Translations under genes and position numbers: made by a program
From: Paenibacillus phytorum
GTDB taxonomy: Bacteria; Bacillota; Bacilli; Paenibacillales; NBRC-103111
Length of the DNA: 64,000 bases
Assembly (NCBI RefSeq): GCF_013141715.1
Contig: NZ_WHOA01000165.1
Location: 1-64,000 of the forward strand
Direction: 5' to 3'
The notes under the pieces: generated by a model
Databases searched by the model: none
What the model was told of the DNA's origin: nothing
Seen by the model: the letters and a program-made list of their open reading frames with translations, nothing else
Shown here: one piece after another, positions 51,935 through 60,304 of the stretch
Layout of the letters: the number at the start of each line of letters is the position of its first letter
Position numbering within the stretch: the first letter of the stretch is position 1

Positions 51935-52310
51935 CAGCAGCTGAGAAGTCCTTTTCAGACGTCTCGCGCCACTTTCACTCCATTCGAGCCTCTGAGACAG
52001 CCTTTTCTGCCTTCTCAGGACGCAAAACACGCTAACTCGCCTTCTCTCAGCAGCTAAGAAGTCCTTTTCAGACGTCTCGCGCCACTTTCACTCCATTCGA
52101 GCCTCCGAGACAGCCTTTTCTGCCTTCTCAGGATGCAAAACACGCTAACTCGCCTTCTCTCAGCAGCTGAGAGGTCCTTTTCAGACGTCTCGCGCCACTT
52201 TCACTCCATTCGAGCCTCCGAGACAGCCTATTCTGCCTTCTCAGGACGCAAAACACGCTAACTCGCCTTCTCTCAGCAGCTGAGAGGTCCTTTTCAGACG
52301 TCTCGCGCCA
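51935..52310. repeat. Tandem array of 3.3 copies of a 113-bp repeat
   Basis: Units start with CAGCAGCT at 51935, 52048, 52161 and 52274, an exact 113-base period; the fourth is cut after about 37 bases. Copies differ at only a few positions. Each unit has nested self-complementary arms (CTGAGAAG with CTTCTCAG outside, GTCTC with GAGAC inside), and unit junctions form CTCTCAG-CAG-CTGAGAG hairpins (for example 52157-52173). The period is not a multiple of three and no frame is open through it, so it is not protein-coding. It fills most of the 51677-52414 gap between two leftward operons. Confidence 0.9.
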
Positions 52311-52339
52311 AACTCAAAACATATAAATTCTAGCGTGTC

Positions 52340-52376
52340 AAAAAAGGCACTTCGCTAATAGAGCGAAATGCCTTTT
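52340..52376 (-). terminator. Terminator of the 49-residue protein gene
   Basis: AAAGGCATTTCGCT / AGCGAAGTGCCTTT stem with T-runs on both sides; leftwards it ends in TTTTTTG. It lies about 40 bases past the small gene's stop. Confidence 0.8.
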
Positions 52377-52414
52377 GTTACATGCGATGCGCCGAAGTAC
52401 CATGCTGCTAGGTG

Positions 52415-52564
52415 TCAATTGTCTTTCTCATCAACGTCCATCTCACCATTAAGCTGATTAGCATAGTTGCGCATCAAATCAAAATCCGGATTACAGATAT
52501 CCTCCTGCACGTTGGCTTTATCTAGATCCTGCGTATTCAAGAGATTCATGTTCTCGTTGTCCAT
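52415..52564 (-). CDS. Small acidic protein, 49 residues, unknown function
   Basis: ATG 52564 is preceded by AGGAAGGAGAG and opens a 49-codon frame, MDNENMNLLNTQDL at the start and DVDEKDN at the end, closed by TGA at 52415. About a quarter of residues are Asp or Glu, with one Cys (EDICNPDF) and no transmembrane segment or signal. The strong ribosome site and dedicated terminator support a real gene. It lies 45 bases behind the 727-residue cluster 4 protein in the same direction, so may be co-transcribed. No function is proposed. Confidence 0.65.
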   Translation of the reverse strand: MDNENMNLLNTQDLDKANVQEDICNPDFDLMRNYANQLNGEMDVDEKDN

Positions 52565-52609
52565 CCTGCTCTCTCCTTCCTGAGAGTAGGTTTTCCATTC
52601 TTATACAAT

Positions 52610-54793
52610 TTATCCCTTTTCGAAAATGACCGTAACAAGTGTCCCTTCCGGCACGCCGGGATAGCGGATTAGAAGCGTTCGAGATCCGGGTTCCCAGCTT
52701 CGATCAATAACTTCATGACCATCCGCGATGACATGACGAGGTTCCTCTGTCAGTTGTAGTCTTGTACTAACGGTTGCTCCTGCAGGCGCCTCGGAGACGA
52801 ATTGGAACTTCCCTTTTACGACGGGTTCCTCGTCACGGATTCGCGACGAACTAACGATGACAGCTGAAGTCTGTTCAGGAGCTGCCTCAAGGTCATAGAG
52901 TAAACTACCCTTGCCTGGTTCGACAACCGGATTACTCACAATAGCAAGTCTAGCATCAAAAAGGTCGATGTAGCAGCCATGAACGGTGACAGCTTGATCC
53001 GTAAGCGACTCCGTCATGACGCGTGTCGCGACATAGGGACCTCGACGGATTTGAAGATAATGCTTTTCACGCAAAGGCTCCTCATCTCCGCGCATGGCAA
53101 GTGCACGCTTCACACTTTCGCGGACCCAATTAGCGCCATCTTCGGTTTCAGCAAGTCGGGCTGGATGTACGCGGTGGACGATAACACCTCCTTGACCTAC
53201 CCGGTACTCGCCATCCTCAGGGCGGCGCCCCATACCAATGGCCTCGAAGAGGTGATCATCTGGCCGTTCGTAGGCTCTGGCGCCTTGGTTCCACCATTCC
53301 TTGACACCGTGGTACGGGTCACTGCCGTCCCCTACATAGATTAAGCAGCCTCCTTCTCGTATCCACTGCGACAGCACTTGATGAAGACCGGCGTGCTCCG
53401 GTTTCATAAATTCATAACTGAGCAGCAGCACCCGGTAATCGTCCAAATACCCTGGGAAATGAAGCAAATTGTCCAGCTGAACCGGGCGAAGCGGTATACC
53501 GTGCTTAACAAGCGGCAGCGCCAGCCCATAGAACGCCGACCAATTTAGCATTTCTTCGTGATGCTCGGAAGGAAGAATTAATGAACTGATGGTGCCATCA
53601 TAACGAAAGTCACCCTCATCTGATTTCAAATCAACGTCACCCCGTTGGAACATCGCTGAGTTGGCAAGGAGGAGACCGATTCCATCCGTTTGTTCATCGG
53701 ACGTGATTTCCTCGTGGCGGTGCATGTCACGAAGTACGTGCATAACAGTCAACAGCTCGGTCGCATAATCGGGCGGGATCATTTCTTTCCCCTTGCCGTC
53801 TTTCTTGGGATAGGCAACCTCGAACACTCTTCGCGGCCAAGGACATATCTCGTAATTGTTTACGTAAGGATGAAGCAGAGAAGCAACGACTGTATCTTCA
53901 TAATTGACCTTATAGTCCGACCACGTGTAATTCGGATTATCCTCAATTGGATCATGAAGAAACCACATATCACGGCCCGTGCCGCGAACGAGCTCTTGCA
54001 TGACGCCGTATTCAAGGAATGCCGTTTCGAACGTTCGCTCCTCACGGATGCCTTTGTACACATTGCGCGTGCGCGAGGTCCCCGTCCATACTTGAGCAAT
54101 AAATCCGTCGCAAGCTGGCATGTTGACGAGCAGCGCTTCCGGACTCACAATCCGCCACTGCGTGTAATTGATCAGACTATGCGTCGGCACATAAAAACGG
54201 ATCGCACGCCCATAATTAACTTCCGCATATTCCTTCATCTGCGCACATAAGCGATCCAGCGTTCGATAGTACAGATACGCCTTCAACTTGGACGCCCGGT
54301 ACTGCGCATCTGGCGACTCATGAGGCGGTATCCACGGCTCCTGATAAAAGATGCGCCATTCCCGCTTGAAGGCTTCCGAATATCCGCCGGCTACCCAAAA
54401 CTCCGGCTCCTCTAGATGAATGGCCTCGGCCCCACTGTCGATTGCCCGCTTAATACCGGCAGCAAGGTACTCGCTAAAGGAAATCGTCGGGACCATATAA
54501 GGCACGTCTTTGCCGTGCAGTAGCTGGTCGCCGGCACGATTGGTCTGAGCTTCGTCCCAATGATCACGGCCATCATACTTTCCGTACAAATAGTCTTGGT
54601 ATTCTCCCCACGACACCCCTGTCATCAGGTGGATGATGTAGCCCTTTTCTTTCCACCCGGCGATTCGTTCCTCCAAGTCATCCGAGATGCCATACACCAT
54701 GACAAAATCGCTGCGCAAATCGTACTTAGCCCCATACGGACGCGATTCTTGGAAACCCGTCCATTCCTTCCTATCCGATACCGGTCTCGACAA
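52610..54793 (-). CDS. Uncharacterised glycoside-hydrolase-like protein, 727 residues (cluster 4)
   Basis: A large cytoplasmic protein without signal peptide. The N-terminal half looks like a TIM-barrel hydrolase (GYIIHLMTGVSWGEYQD; AIHLEEPEFWVAGGYSEAF with a candidate catalytic Glu pair near residue 145). The middle (about 395-520) resembles the beta-galactosidase trimerisation/class I amidotransferase-like fold (DYRVLLLSYEFMKPEHAGLH then WIREGGCLIYVGDG), and the end is a beta-domain. This overall plan is shared with GH42-like enzymes, but I cannot assign a family. Start is a TTG at 54793 with GGAGGG seven bases upstream. It is the only enzyme of cluster 4, placed behind the binding protein and a hairpin. 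Confidence 0.65.
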   Translation of the reverse strand: MSRPVSDRKEWTGFQESRPYGAKYDLRSDFVMVYGISDDLEERIAGWKEKGYIIHLMTGVSWGEYQDYLYGKYDGRDHWDEAQTNRAGDQLLHGKDVPYMVPTISFSEYLAAGIKRAIDSGAEAIHLEEPEFWVAGGYSEAFKREWRIFYQEPWIPPHESPDAQYRASKLKAYLYYRTLDRLCAQMKEYAEVNYGRAIRFYVPTHSLINYTQWRIVSPEALLVNMPACDGFIAQVWTGTSRTRNVYKGIREERTFETAFLEYGVMQELVRGTGRDMWFLHDPIEDNPNYTWSDYKVNYEDTVVASLLHPYVNNYEICPWPRRVFEVAYPKKDGKGKEMIPPDYATELLTVMHVLRDMHRHEEITSDEQTDGIGLLLANSAMFQRGDVDLKSDEGDFRYDGTISSLILPSEHHEEMLNWSAFYGLALPLVKHGIPLRPVQLDNLLHFPGYLDDYRVLLLSYEFMKPEHAGLHQVLSQWIREGGCLIYVGDGSDPYHGVKEWWNQGARAYERPDDHLFEAIGMGRRPEDGEYRVGQGGVIVHRVHPARLAETEDGANWVRESVKRALAMRGDEEPLREKHYLQIRRGPYVATRVMTESLTDQAVTVHGCYIDLFDARLAIVSNPVVEPGKGSLLYDLEAAPEQTSAVIVSSSRIRDEEPVVKGKFQFVSEAPAGATVSTRLQLTEEPRHVIADGHEVIDRSWEPGSRTLLIRYPGVPEGTLVTVIFEKG

Positions 54794-54835
54794 AGGTAAT
54801 CCCTCCTCTAGGAGTTCCCACTCGGCAGAACAAGA

Positions 54836-54862
54836 ACGGGAGAGTCATATTGCCTCTCCCGT
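54836..54862 (-). promoter_or_regulatory. Intercistronic hairpin after the cluster 4 binding-protein gene
   Basis: ACGGGAGAG (54836-54844) and CTCTCCCGT (54854-54862) form a perfect 9-bp stem followed leftwards by TCTTGTTC. Same position relative to the binding-protein gene as in clusters 1-3. Confidence 0.65.
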
Positions 54863-54894
54863 CGTTCGCCACCAGAGCGGCCTCTTGTTAAGTT

Positions 54895-56577
54895 TTAGTT
54901 TGGCATTTGAAGTTTTACCACTTCTTTGCCTTTTAGATTATCATTCGTGAATTTAATCGCTTCACGATAGCCTGTTTTTACCAGCTGCCCGCGTAAATCA
55001 TTGATGATTTTGAGTGCCGCCTCATCGGATTTGGCAAATATCGCTTCCTTCCAAACGTCACCGGTTTTATCCATGGATGGCTTGAGAGATTCCCATTGAG
55101 GGGCTTTCGTAATAACGTCCCAAGGATTGTAAGCTGTGATGACTTTAATGCCATTCGGGCGTAAAATTTTACGAGCTTTCTCTAAAGCTGCCACGCGATT
55201 CTGATCAGCCCAGATGTCCCCGTTACCTTTGGAATTCGTACGGTCCAGACCCGTTAAACTTTCGTAGCCGACGCCAATCCCTTCGTTCTTTTTCAACTTC
55301 CCGGTTTTGTCATTCACAAACTTATCAAACCATTCCTTTTTCGCTGTCGGTTTACCGTTCTGCATATCCCAATGGACGCCTTGAACGCCGTAGCGAGTAA
55401 GCATGAAGCCTTCATCAGAAGCTAGGAAATCCAGCAGGCGCAGGGCTGCATCCACATCCTTAGCTTGCTTCGTAATAACAGTCACATTGTTGCCCTGCAC
55501 GCCTAGATCTGCCGGACGGTTGGCTTCAGCGCCTGCTCTTTCCAGTGGACCTACAGGCACATAATCGCTGCCCGGGTGAGACTGGACGTAGTCCTTGGAG
55601 GCATCAAGAATAGCTGGATAGTGAGCTGCGAGGACGGCTACACGCCCTTGCTTTACTTTCTCATTCGCGATTGGATCCGTCTGCGTAAACGCTTCGGAAT
55701 CCAGCAACCCTTGGGAAATCAGCTTCCGATAGTATAACGTGTAGTCTTCGTATGCTTTAGTAAAGAAATTATTCTCTAGGGAGCCATCTCCTTTATCGAG
55801 GAAGCCAGAACCCATAAACATCTGATCGCCGATATTAACAGCCCAACCGTTGTGAAAGCCGCCAAGTGGAATGACAGGTTGACCGCTTTCTTTGAGGCCC
55901 GCATCTTTGATCTTCTTCAAGAAATTGTAAAAGTCGTCCTTTGTTTTGACGGACTGTGGATCTACCCCTACTTTTTCAGCAATGTCCTTACGTACATAGA
56001 AGCCGTATAACCAGTCCATGGCATCCTTGTCCGTTGCAGGATGATTTTGATATAGCAAATACTTTTTGCCACCATAAGCGTCGATTCCTTTCTCGTAGAG
56101 CGCAGGCGGTACGTTTTCCTTAGCAATTTCTTTGGCTAGGTTGGGATAATTAGCCAGCTTGCTTGAGAGATCAACGAGTTGACCCTCTTTTGCAGCTTTG
56201 ATGATACCATCCAGCTCCCCGCCCCACGCCGGTCCGGTATATATATCTGGCAAGTCCTGCGTCGCGAAGATCGTGTTAACTTTCTCCACTTCGCTTCCTT
56301 TGGTGTATTCCATTTGAACCGTTACCCCGGTTTTCTCCTTGATCACCTTGGCGACGGCATTCATGTCGCTCTCAGAACCGCTGGAACCATTCCAGTTGTG
56401 CAAAACTTTAAGCGTGACCTCTTTCTTGGTGTCCGTTTTGGCAGTTGCACTTGGACTTGTGCTTGAATTTGCACTTGGGCTTGGAGACGTTTCATCCTTC
56501 TGAGTACAACCTACTAAACCACCTGCAAGTGTTAATGCTAATACAACGGAAGCACCTCTAGACCATTTCTTTTTCAT
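54895..56577 (-). CDS. Solute-binding lipoprotein of carbohydrate ABC importer (cluster 4)
   Basis: A 560-residue LplA-like lipoprotein; lipobox LVGC (Cys24) and a long Ser/Pro/Thr/Ala linker (SPSPSANSSTSPSATAKTD) tethering the receptor to the membrane. Mature fold begins VTLKVLHNWNGSSG. Position between LplC-type permease and the glycosidase-like gene fits an oligosaccharide receptor; ligand unknown. Confidence 0.87.
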   Translation of the reverse strand: MKKKWSRGASVVLALTLAGGLVGCTQKDETSPSPSANSSTSPSATAKTDTKKEVTLKVLHNWNGSSGSESDMNAVAKVIKEKTGVTVQMEYTKGSEVEKVNTIFATQDLPDIYTGPAWGGELDGIIKAAKEGQLVDLSSKLANYPNLAKEIAKENVPPALYEKGIDAYGGKKYLLYQNHPATDKDAMDWLYGFYVRKDIAEKVGVDPQSVKTKDDFYNFLKKIKDAGLKESGQPVIPLGGFHNGWAVNIGDQMFMGSGFLDKGDGSLENNFFTKAYEDYTLYYRKLISQGLLDSEAFTQTDPIANEKVKQGRVAVLAAHYPAILDASKDYVQSHPGSDYVPVGPLERAGAEANRPADLGVQGNNVTVITKQAKDVDAALRLLDFLASDEGFMLTRYGVQGVHWDMQNGKPTAKKEWFDKFVNDKTGKLKKNEGIGVGYESLTGLDRTNSKGNGDIWADQNRVAALEKARKILRPNGIKVITAYNPWDVITKAPQWESLKPSMDKTGDVWKEAIFAKSDEAALKIINDLRGQLVKTGYREAIKFTNDNLKGKEVVKLQMPN

Positions 56578-56627
56578 GAGAACCCTCCTTCATTTTTATA
56601 TGATAAGCCCCCCAAAATCGAGGACAG

Positions 56628-57521
56628 CTAACCCTTAACGGAGCCTAGCAAGACACCTTTGACAAAATACTTTTGCAAGAATGGGTAGATGCACAAAATC
56701 GGGAAGACGGTGATAACCAGGAGCGCCATCCGTAACGATTCGGGCGTTGAACCGGCTGGATTCACGCTAATTGTTTGGCCACCTTGCTGAGCTGCCCGCT
56801 GCATCGAATTCGAGAGCGCTTCCGCTTCAGTCAGCATTTGCTGCAGCAGCGTTTGAACAGGAACCAGGTTTTTGTTAGATACGTAGTAAGCCCCAGCAAA
56901 CCAATCGTTCCAATGTGCGACTCCAATGAACAAGCTTATTGTTGCTAGCACTGGACCTGATAAGGGAAGGATAATTTTCAAGAAAATCGTGAAATCGCCA
57001 TACCCGTCAATGCGTGCCGACTCGTCCAGCTCTTCCGGTATCCCCTGCAGGAACGTCCGGATGATGACGATATGCATGAAGTTGAATAACATCGGAATGA
57101 TATACACCCAGAAAGTGTTGATCAGATGAAGCTTTTGCAGCGTGATGAAGTAAGGAATGAAACCCGCGCTGAAAATCGTAGGCAAAAAGATATAGAAAGT
57201 GAAAAATGTTCTTCCCGGCAGTGTTTTCTTTGCCAATGCGTAAGCCATAAGGGTACACAAAAGCACGTGTAGAAATGTGCCGAGAATCGTGCGTAACAGT
57301 GTAATTTTGTAAGCTTGCCAGATACGAGGATTGTGGAACACTTGCGCGTAGTTATCTAATGTGAACTGCCGAGGCCAGAAATACAGCGCACCCTGCATGG
57401 AGTCATTTCCATCGTTTAGTGAGTACACGAGAATGTAAATGAACGGGTAGATCATCGAGAAACCGATCAGCGCCAGGATGATATAATTTAATGTGCTGAA
57501 CAAGGAAAAATCGCGCTTCAT
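56628..57521 (-). CDS. Carbohydrate ABC importer permease, LplC/YtcP type (cluster 4)
   Basis: A 297-residue permease with six helices; EAA-like loop EELDESARIDGYGDFTIFLK; C-terminus YFVKGVLLGSVKG. It follows its partner permease by 54 bases and precedes the binding-protein gene by 50. Confidence 0.88.
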   Translation of the reverse strand: MKRDFSLFSTLNYIILALIGFSMIYPFIYILVYSLNDGNDSMQGALYFWPRQFTLDNYAQVFHNPRIWQAYKITLLRTILGTFLHVLLCTLMAYALAKKTLPGRTFFTFYIFLPTIFSAGFIPYFITLQKLHLINTFWVYIIPMLFNFMHIVIIRTFLQGIPEELDESARIDGYGDFTIFLKIILPLSGPVLATISLFIGVAHWNDWFAGAYYVSNKNLVPVQTLLQQMLTEAEALSNSMQRAAQQGGQTISVNPAGSTPESLRMALLVITVFPILCIYPFLQKYFVKGVLLGSVKG

Positions 57522-57575
57522 TTCATCACTTCCTTAGCGTCTTCGTTAGTAAACTTTCTTCGTAAGCATTTGCTT

Positions 57576-58538
57576 TTAAAAAAGGGATACGTCGCTGTAT
57601 TTCTTAGCGATTCGGTTGACAACAAGTATCATCACCAGACCTATAATGCTTTGGAACAACCCAACAGCAGCCGCATAACTTAGTCGACCTCCACTAATAC
57701 CGGAAGTGATAACATGCACATCGAGGACGCTGCCAATTCGGGCTGTTGCAGGTCCATTCAAGAGAAGCAGCTGTTCGTATCCGGCGCTCATCAAGCCACC
57801 GACGGAGAGAATAAAGAGGATCACAGCAATGTTGCGAATACCGGGGAGCGTGACATGCCACATTTGCCGAAAACGATTCGCGCCATCAATCTTCGCCGCT
57901 TCGTACAATTGCTGATCAATTCCAGCTATTGCCGCCATATAGATGATGGAGTTCCATCCAATATTTTTCCAAACATCAGACCCCAATATCATGGGATAAA
58001 ACCATGTCGTGTTGTACAGGAATTGAATGCGCTCCAAGCCAAGTGAGGCAAGCAGGTCATTCAACGGTCCTCCATACGGAGTTAGGAGGCGCTGCATCAG
58101 TGTCACGACTACGACCCAAGATACGAAGTAAGGTAAGTAGGAAAGGGTCTGGACAACCTTTTTGAATTTCACTCTGCGAACTTCATTCAAAAGAATCGCG
58201 AGAATAATCGGCATCGGGAAACCGATGAGAAGCTTTGACAAACTGATCACAATGGTGTTACGTATGAGTTCTGTTGATTGATAATAATCAAAGAATTGGC
58301 GAAAGTACTTCAAGCCAGCCCAAGGACTTCCTGAGAAGCCGCCAGTGAATGTAAAATTACGAAACGCCACTTGAATTCCGTATAGGGGAACGTAAGAAAA
58401 GATGAAGAACCAAATGATGCCTGGCAGCATGAATAAGTAAAATACTTTATGCTGCCAGATGCGTTTCCATAGCAAACGCTTGAATGACATCGGTTTTTGG
58501 GGCTGAACTTGAGTCATAGAATTTGTCAGTGATTCCAT
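57576..58538 (-). CDS. Carbohydrate ABC importer permease, LplB/YteP type (cluster 4)
   Basis: A 320-residue permease: first helix VFYLFMLPGIIWFFIFSYVP, EAA-like loop QQLYEAAKIDGANRFRQMWH, tail VNRIAKKYSDVSLF. ATG 58538 has AAGGAGG 13 bases upstream, unusually far; a catabolite-repression-like palindrome fills the space between ribosome site and start. First transport gene after the kinase/regulator pair. Confidence 0.87.
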   Translation of the reverse strand: MESLTNSMTQVQPQKPMSFKRLLWKRIWQHKVFYLFMLPGIIWFFIFSYVPLYGIQVAFRNFTFTGGFSGSPWAGLKYFRQFFDYYQSTELIRNTIVISLSKLLIGFPMPIILAILLNEVRRVKFKKVVQTLSYLPYFVSWVVVVTLMQRLLTPYGGPLNDLLASLGLERIQFLYNTTWFYPMILGSDVWKNIGWNSIIYMAAIAGIDQQLYEAAKIDGANRFRQMWHVTLPGIRNIAVILFILSVGGLMSAGYEQLLLLNGPATARIGSVLDVHVITSGISGGRLSYAAAVGLFQSIIGLVMILVVNRIAKKYSDVSLF

Positions 58539-58552
58539 TGTAAGCGTTTTAC
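58539..58552. promoter_or_regulatory. CcpA (cre)-like site between ribosome site and start of the cluster 4 permease
   Basis: TGTAAGCGTTTTAC matches the cre consensus TGWAANCGNTNWCA at 12 of 14 positions, failing only at the last two. It abuts the start codon at 58538, where bound CcpA would block elongation of transcription, as described for other Firmicute carbohydrate operons. Confidence 0.5.
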
Positions 58553-58681
58553 CTCCTTATAAGACTTACTCATAGGTTCCATTTGATATATTTATCATAT
58601 CATGCGAAATTACCCACTCGTAAGTCCAAATATTTATGATCAGGTATCACTTTCTTTGGAATTGTCATATTTGTTTGATTG

Positions 58682-60304
58682 TCACGTCATCTTAAGCCGT
58701 TCCCTGAATTGGGTAGGCGTCATCGCGTAGTAATCTTTGAATACCTTTGTAAAATAGCGGTAACTCTGATAACCAACCTCATCCCCAACTTGAGCTACGG
58801 TTAAGGCCGTTCGTTCAAGCAGTTCCAAGCTCTTCTCCATTCGAAGACGAACGAGAAAATCAACGAAGTTATAACCCTTCTCTTGCTTAAATAAGGTGCT
58901 GAAATAAGAAGCGCTGATGCCCACATATTCAGCAACCTCCTGAAGAGAAATGTCCCGAGACAGCTTGATCTTCATGTATTCAATGCCTTTGGAAACGGGT
59001 GACAGCGAAAGGGCCTCGATGGCGATCGATTCCAGCATGAACTGAATCAACTCTTTTGCCTTCTCGGTAAGCTCAACATACGTTTCCTGACAACGGATTT
59101 CCTCTATAAACATTTCCATGACTTCACTTGTCACTGGAAGAGATTTAACTTCCCTGAGCTGACGAAACAGATTAACGAGCATCTCGCCCACGATGAAACG
59201 TATGGAATCCTCCGATTCCCCGCTGCTGCACAAATTCAGCAGAAATTCGTTGAAGAGTCCATATCCCCCTTGTTCTTCGCCTTGCTTAAAGGCAATGATG
59301 AGTTTCTTTTCAAGCTCAGTCGGGTAGAAGCCCTCGTTTTGTCCTTGAGGTGATGGATGAAAAAGATTGACAGACCCTTTACCCGTGAAAAATTTATGCC
59401 TAAGCGCCTTGAAAGCTTGAACATATGCCTCGGGAACATTGGAAATACCCTCGAACCGTTGACTGCATCCTACTGAAAGTTGAACGTTAAATAACCGCAA
59501 ATATTTGTTTAAGCTTTCTTGGAAAGCATGGCCCGCAAGGAGTCCTTTGTTATCGACCGCTCTTTCTGATCCGGCTTCAAGGAGGAAAACGAAACGGTTC
59601 GGCGGCATCAGCACAGAATCAACCGCTCCGTAATTGTGAGAGATTTCATCCAAAATATTATGAACGATGAAGCGGCATAGCTTCTGGTCTTCATCGTTAT
59701 AATTATCGGTGAACTTAGTGTAATCATCGAATTCCGCGACAAGCATAAGAAATGAGCCATTCACGAGGTCTAATTGAGCGTCAAATTGATTGAACCACCG
59801 CTCTGGAGAGATCAGGATGTCTTTACGCGTCAGCCAGCGCTCATAGATTTGCGCTTTTTGGAACAATGCCTTCTCCTTCTGCATTTGATTGGCATATTGG
59901 ATTTTCGTCGACTGCAAATGACGCTCATCCAGTCTTCGCGCGATTGTTTCGAATACTTCTGTTAATTGCTCTTTGGTCACAGGCTTCAGCAAGTAATCTC
60001 GCACGCCAAGCTTAATGGCCTGCTGCGCATAATCGAATTCCCCGAAACCGCTAAGAATGACAATTTCCACAGGTTCACCCGGCAGAGATCGAATGCGTTC
60101 CGTTAGTTCCAAACCATCCATGTAGGGCATCCGGATATCGGTCATCACCACGTCCACTTCAGGACGTTCCTTCAGGATTTCCCATGCTTGCTGCCCATCC
60201 TCCACAATCGCAATGACTTCAAACCCATTTTTCTCCCAATTAATAATCTTGGTGTACCACTTGCGAGTTGATAACTCGTCTTCCACAATAAGCAGCTTAT
60301 ACAT
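58682..60304 (-). CDS. YesN-type response regulator with AraC output domain (cluster 4)
   Basis: A 540-residue complete regulator: receiver (1-about 125; LLIVEDE, phosphoacceptor Asp56 in VMTDIRMPYMDG, switch Lys in LLKPV), long linker, and AraC domain at the C-terminus (LQEVAEYVGISASYFSTLFK; VAQVGDEVGYQSYRYFTKVF). ATG 60304 with GGGGG six bases upstream overlaps the kinase stop by eight bases. It shows what the truncated cluster 2 regulator would have looked like. Presumably activates the downstream permease operon. Confidence 0.93.
   Translation of the reverse strand: MYKLLIVEDELSTRKWYTKIINWEKNGFEVIAIVEDGQQAWEILKERPEVDVVMTDIRMPYMDGLELTERIRSLPGEPVEIVILSGFGEFDYAQQAIKLGVRDYLLKPVTKEQLTEVFETIARRLDERHLQSTKIQYANQMQKEKALFQKAQIYERWLTRKDILISPERWFNQFDAQLDLVNGSFLMLVAEFDDYTKFTDNYNDEDQKLCRFIVHNILDEISHNYGAVDSVLMPPNRFVFLLEAGSERAVDNKGLLAGHAFQESLNKYLRLFNVQLSVGCSQRFEGISNVPEAYVQAFKALRHKFFTGKGSVNLFHPSPQGQNEGFYPTELEKKLIIAFKQGEEQGGYGLFNEFLLNLCSSGESEDSIRFIVGEMLVNLFRQLREVKSLPVTSEVMEMFIEEIRCQETYVELTEKAKELIQFMLESIAIEALSLSPVSKGIEYMKIKLSRDISLQEVAEYVGISASYFSTLFKQEKGYNFVDFLVRLRMEKSLELLERTALTVAQVGDEVGYQSYRYFTKVFKDYYAMTPTQFRERLKMT

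Noticed and set aside
51935..52310. CRISPR array
   Set aside because: Units are 113 bp, directly adjoining and nearly identical, without variable spacers; no cas genes are present.
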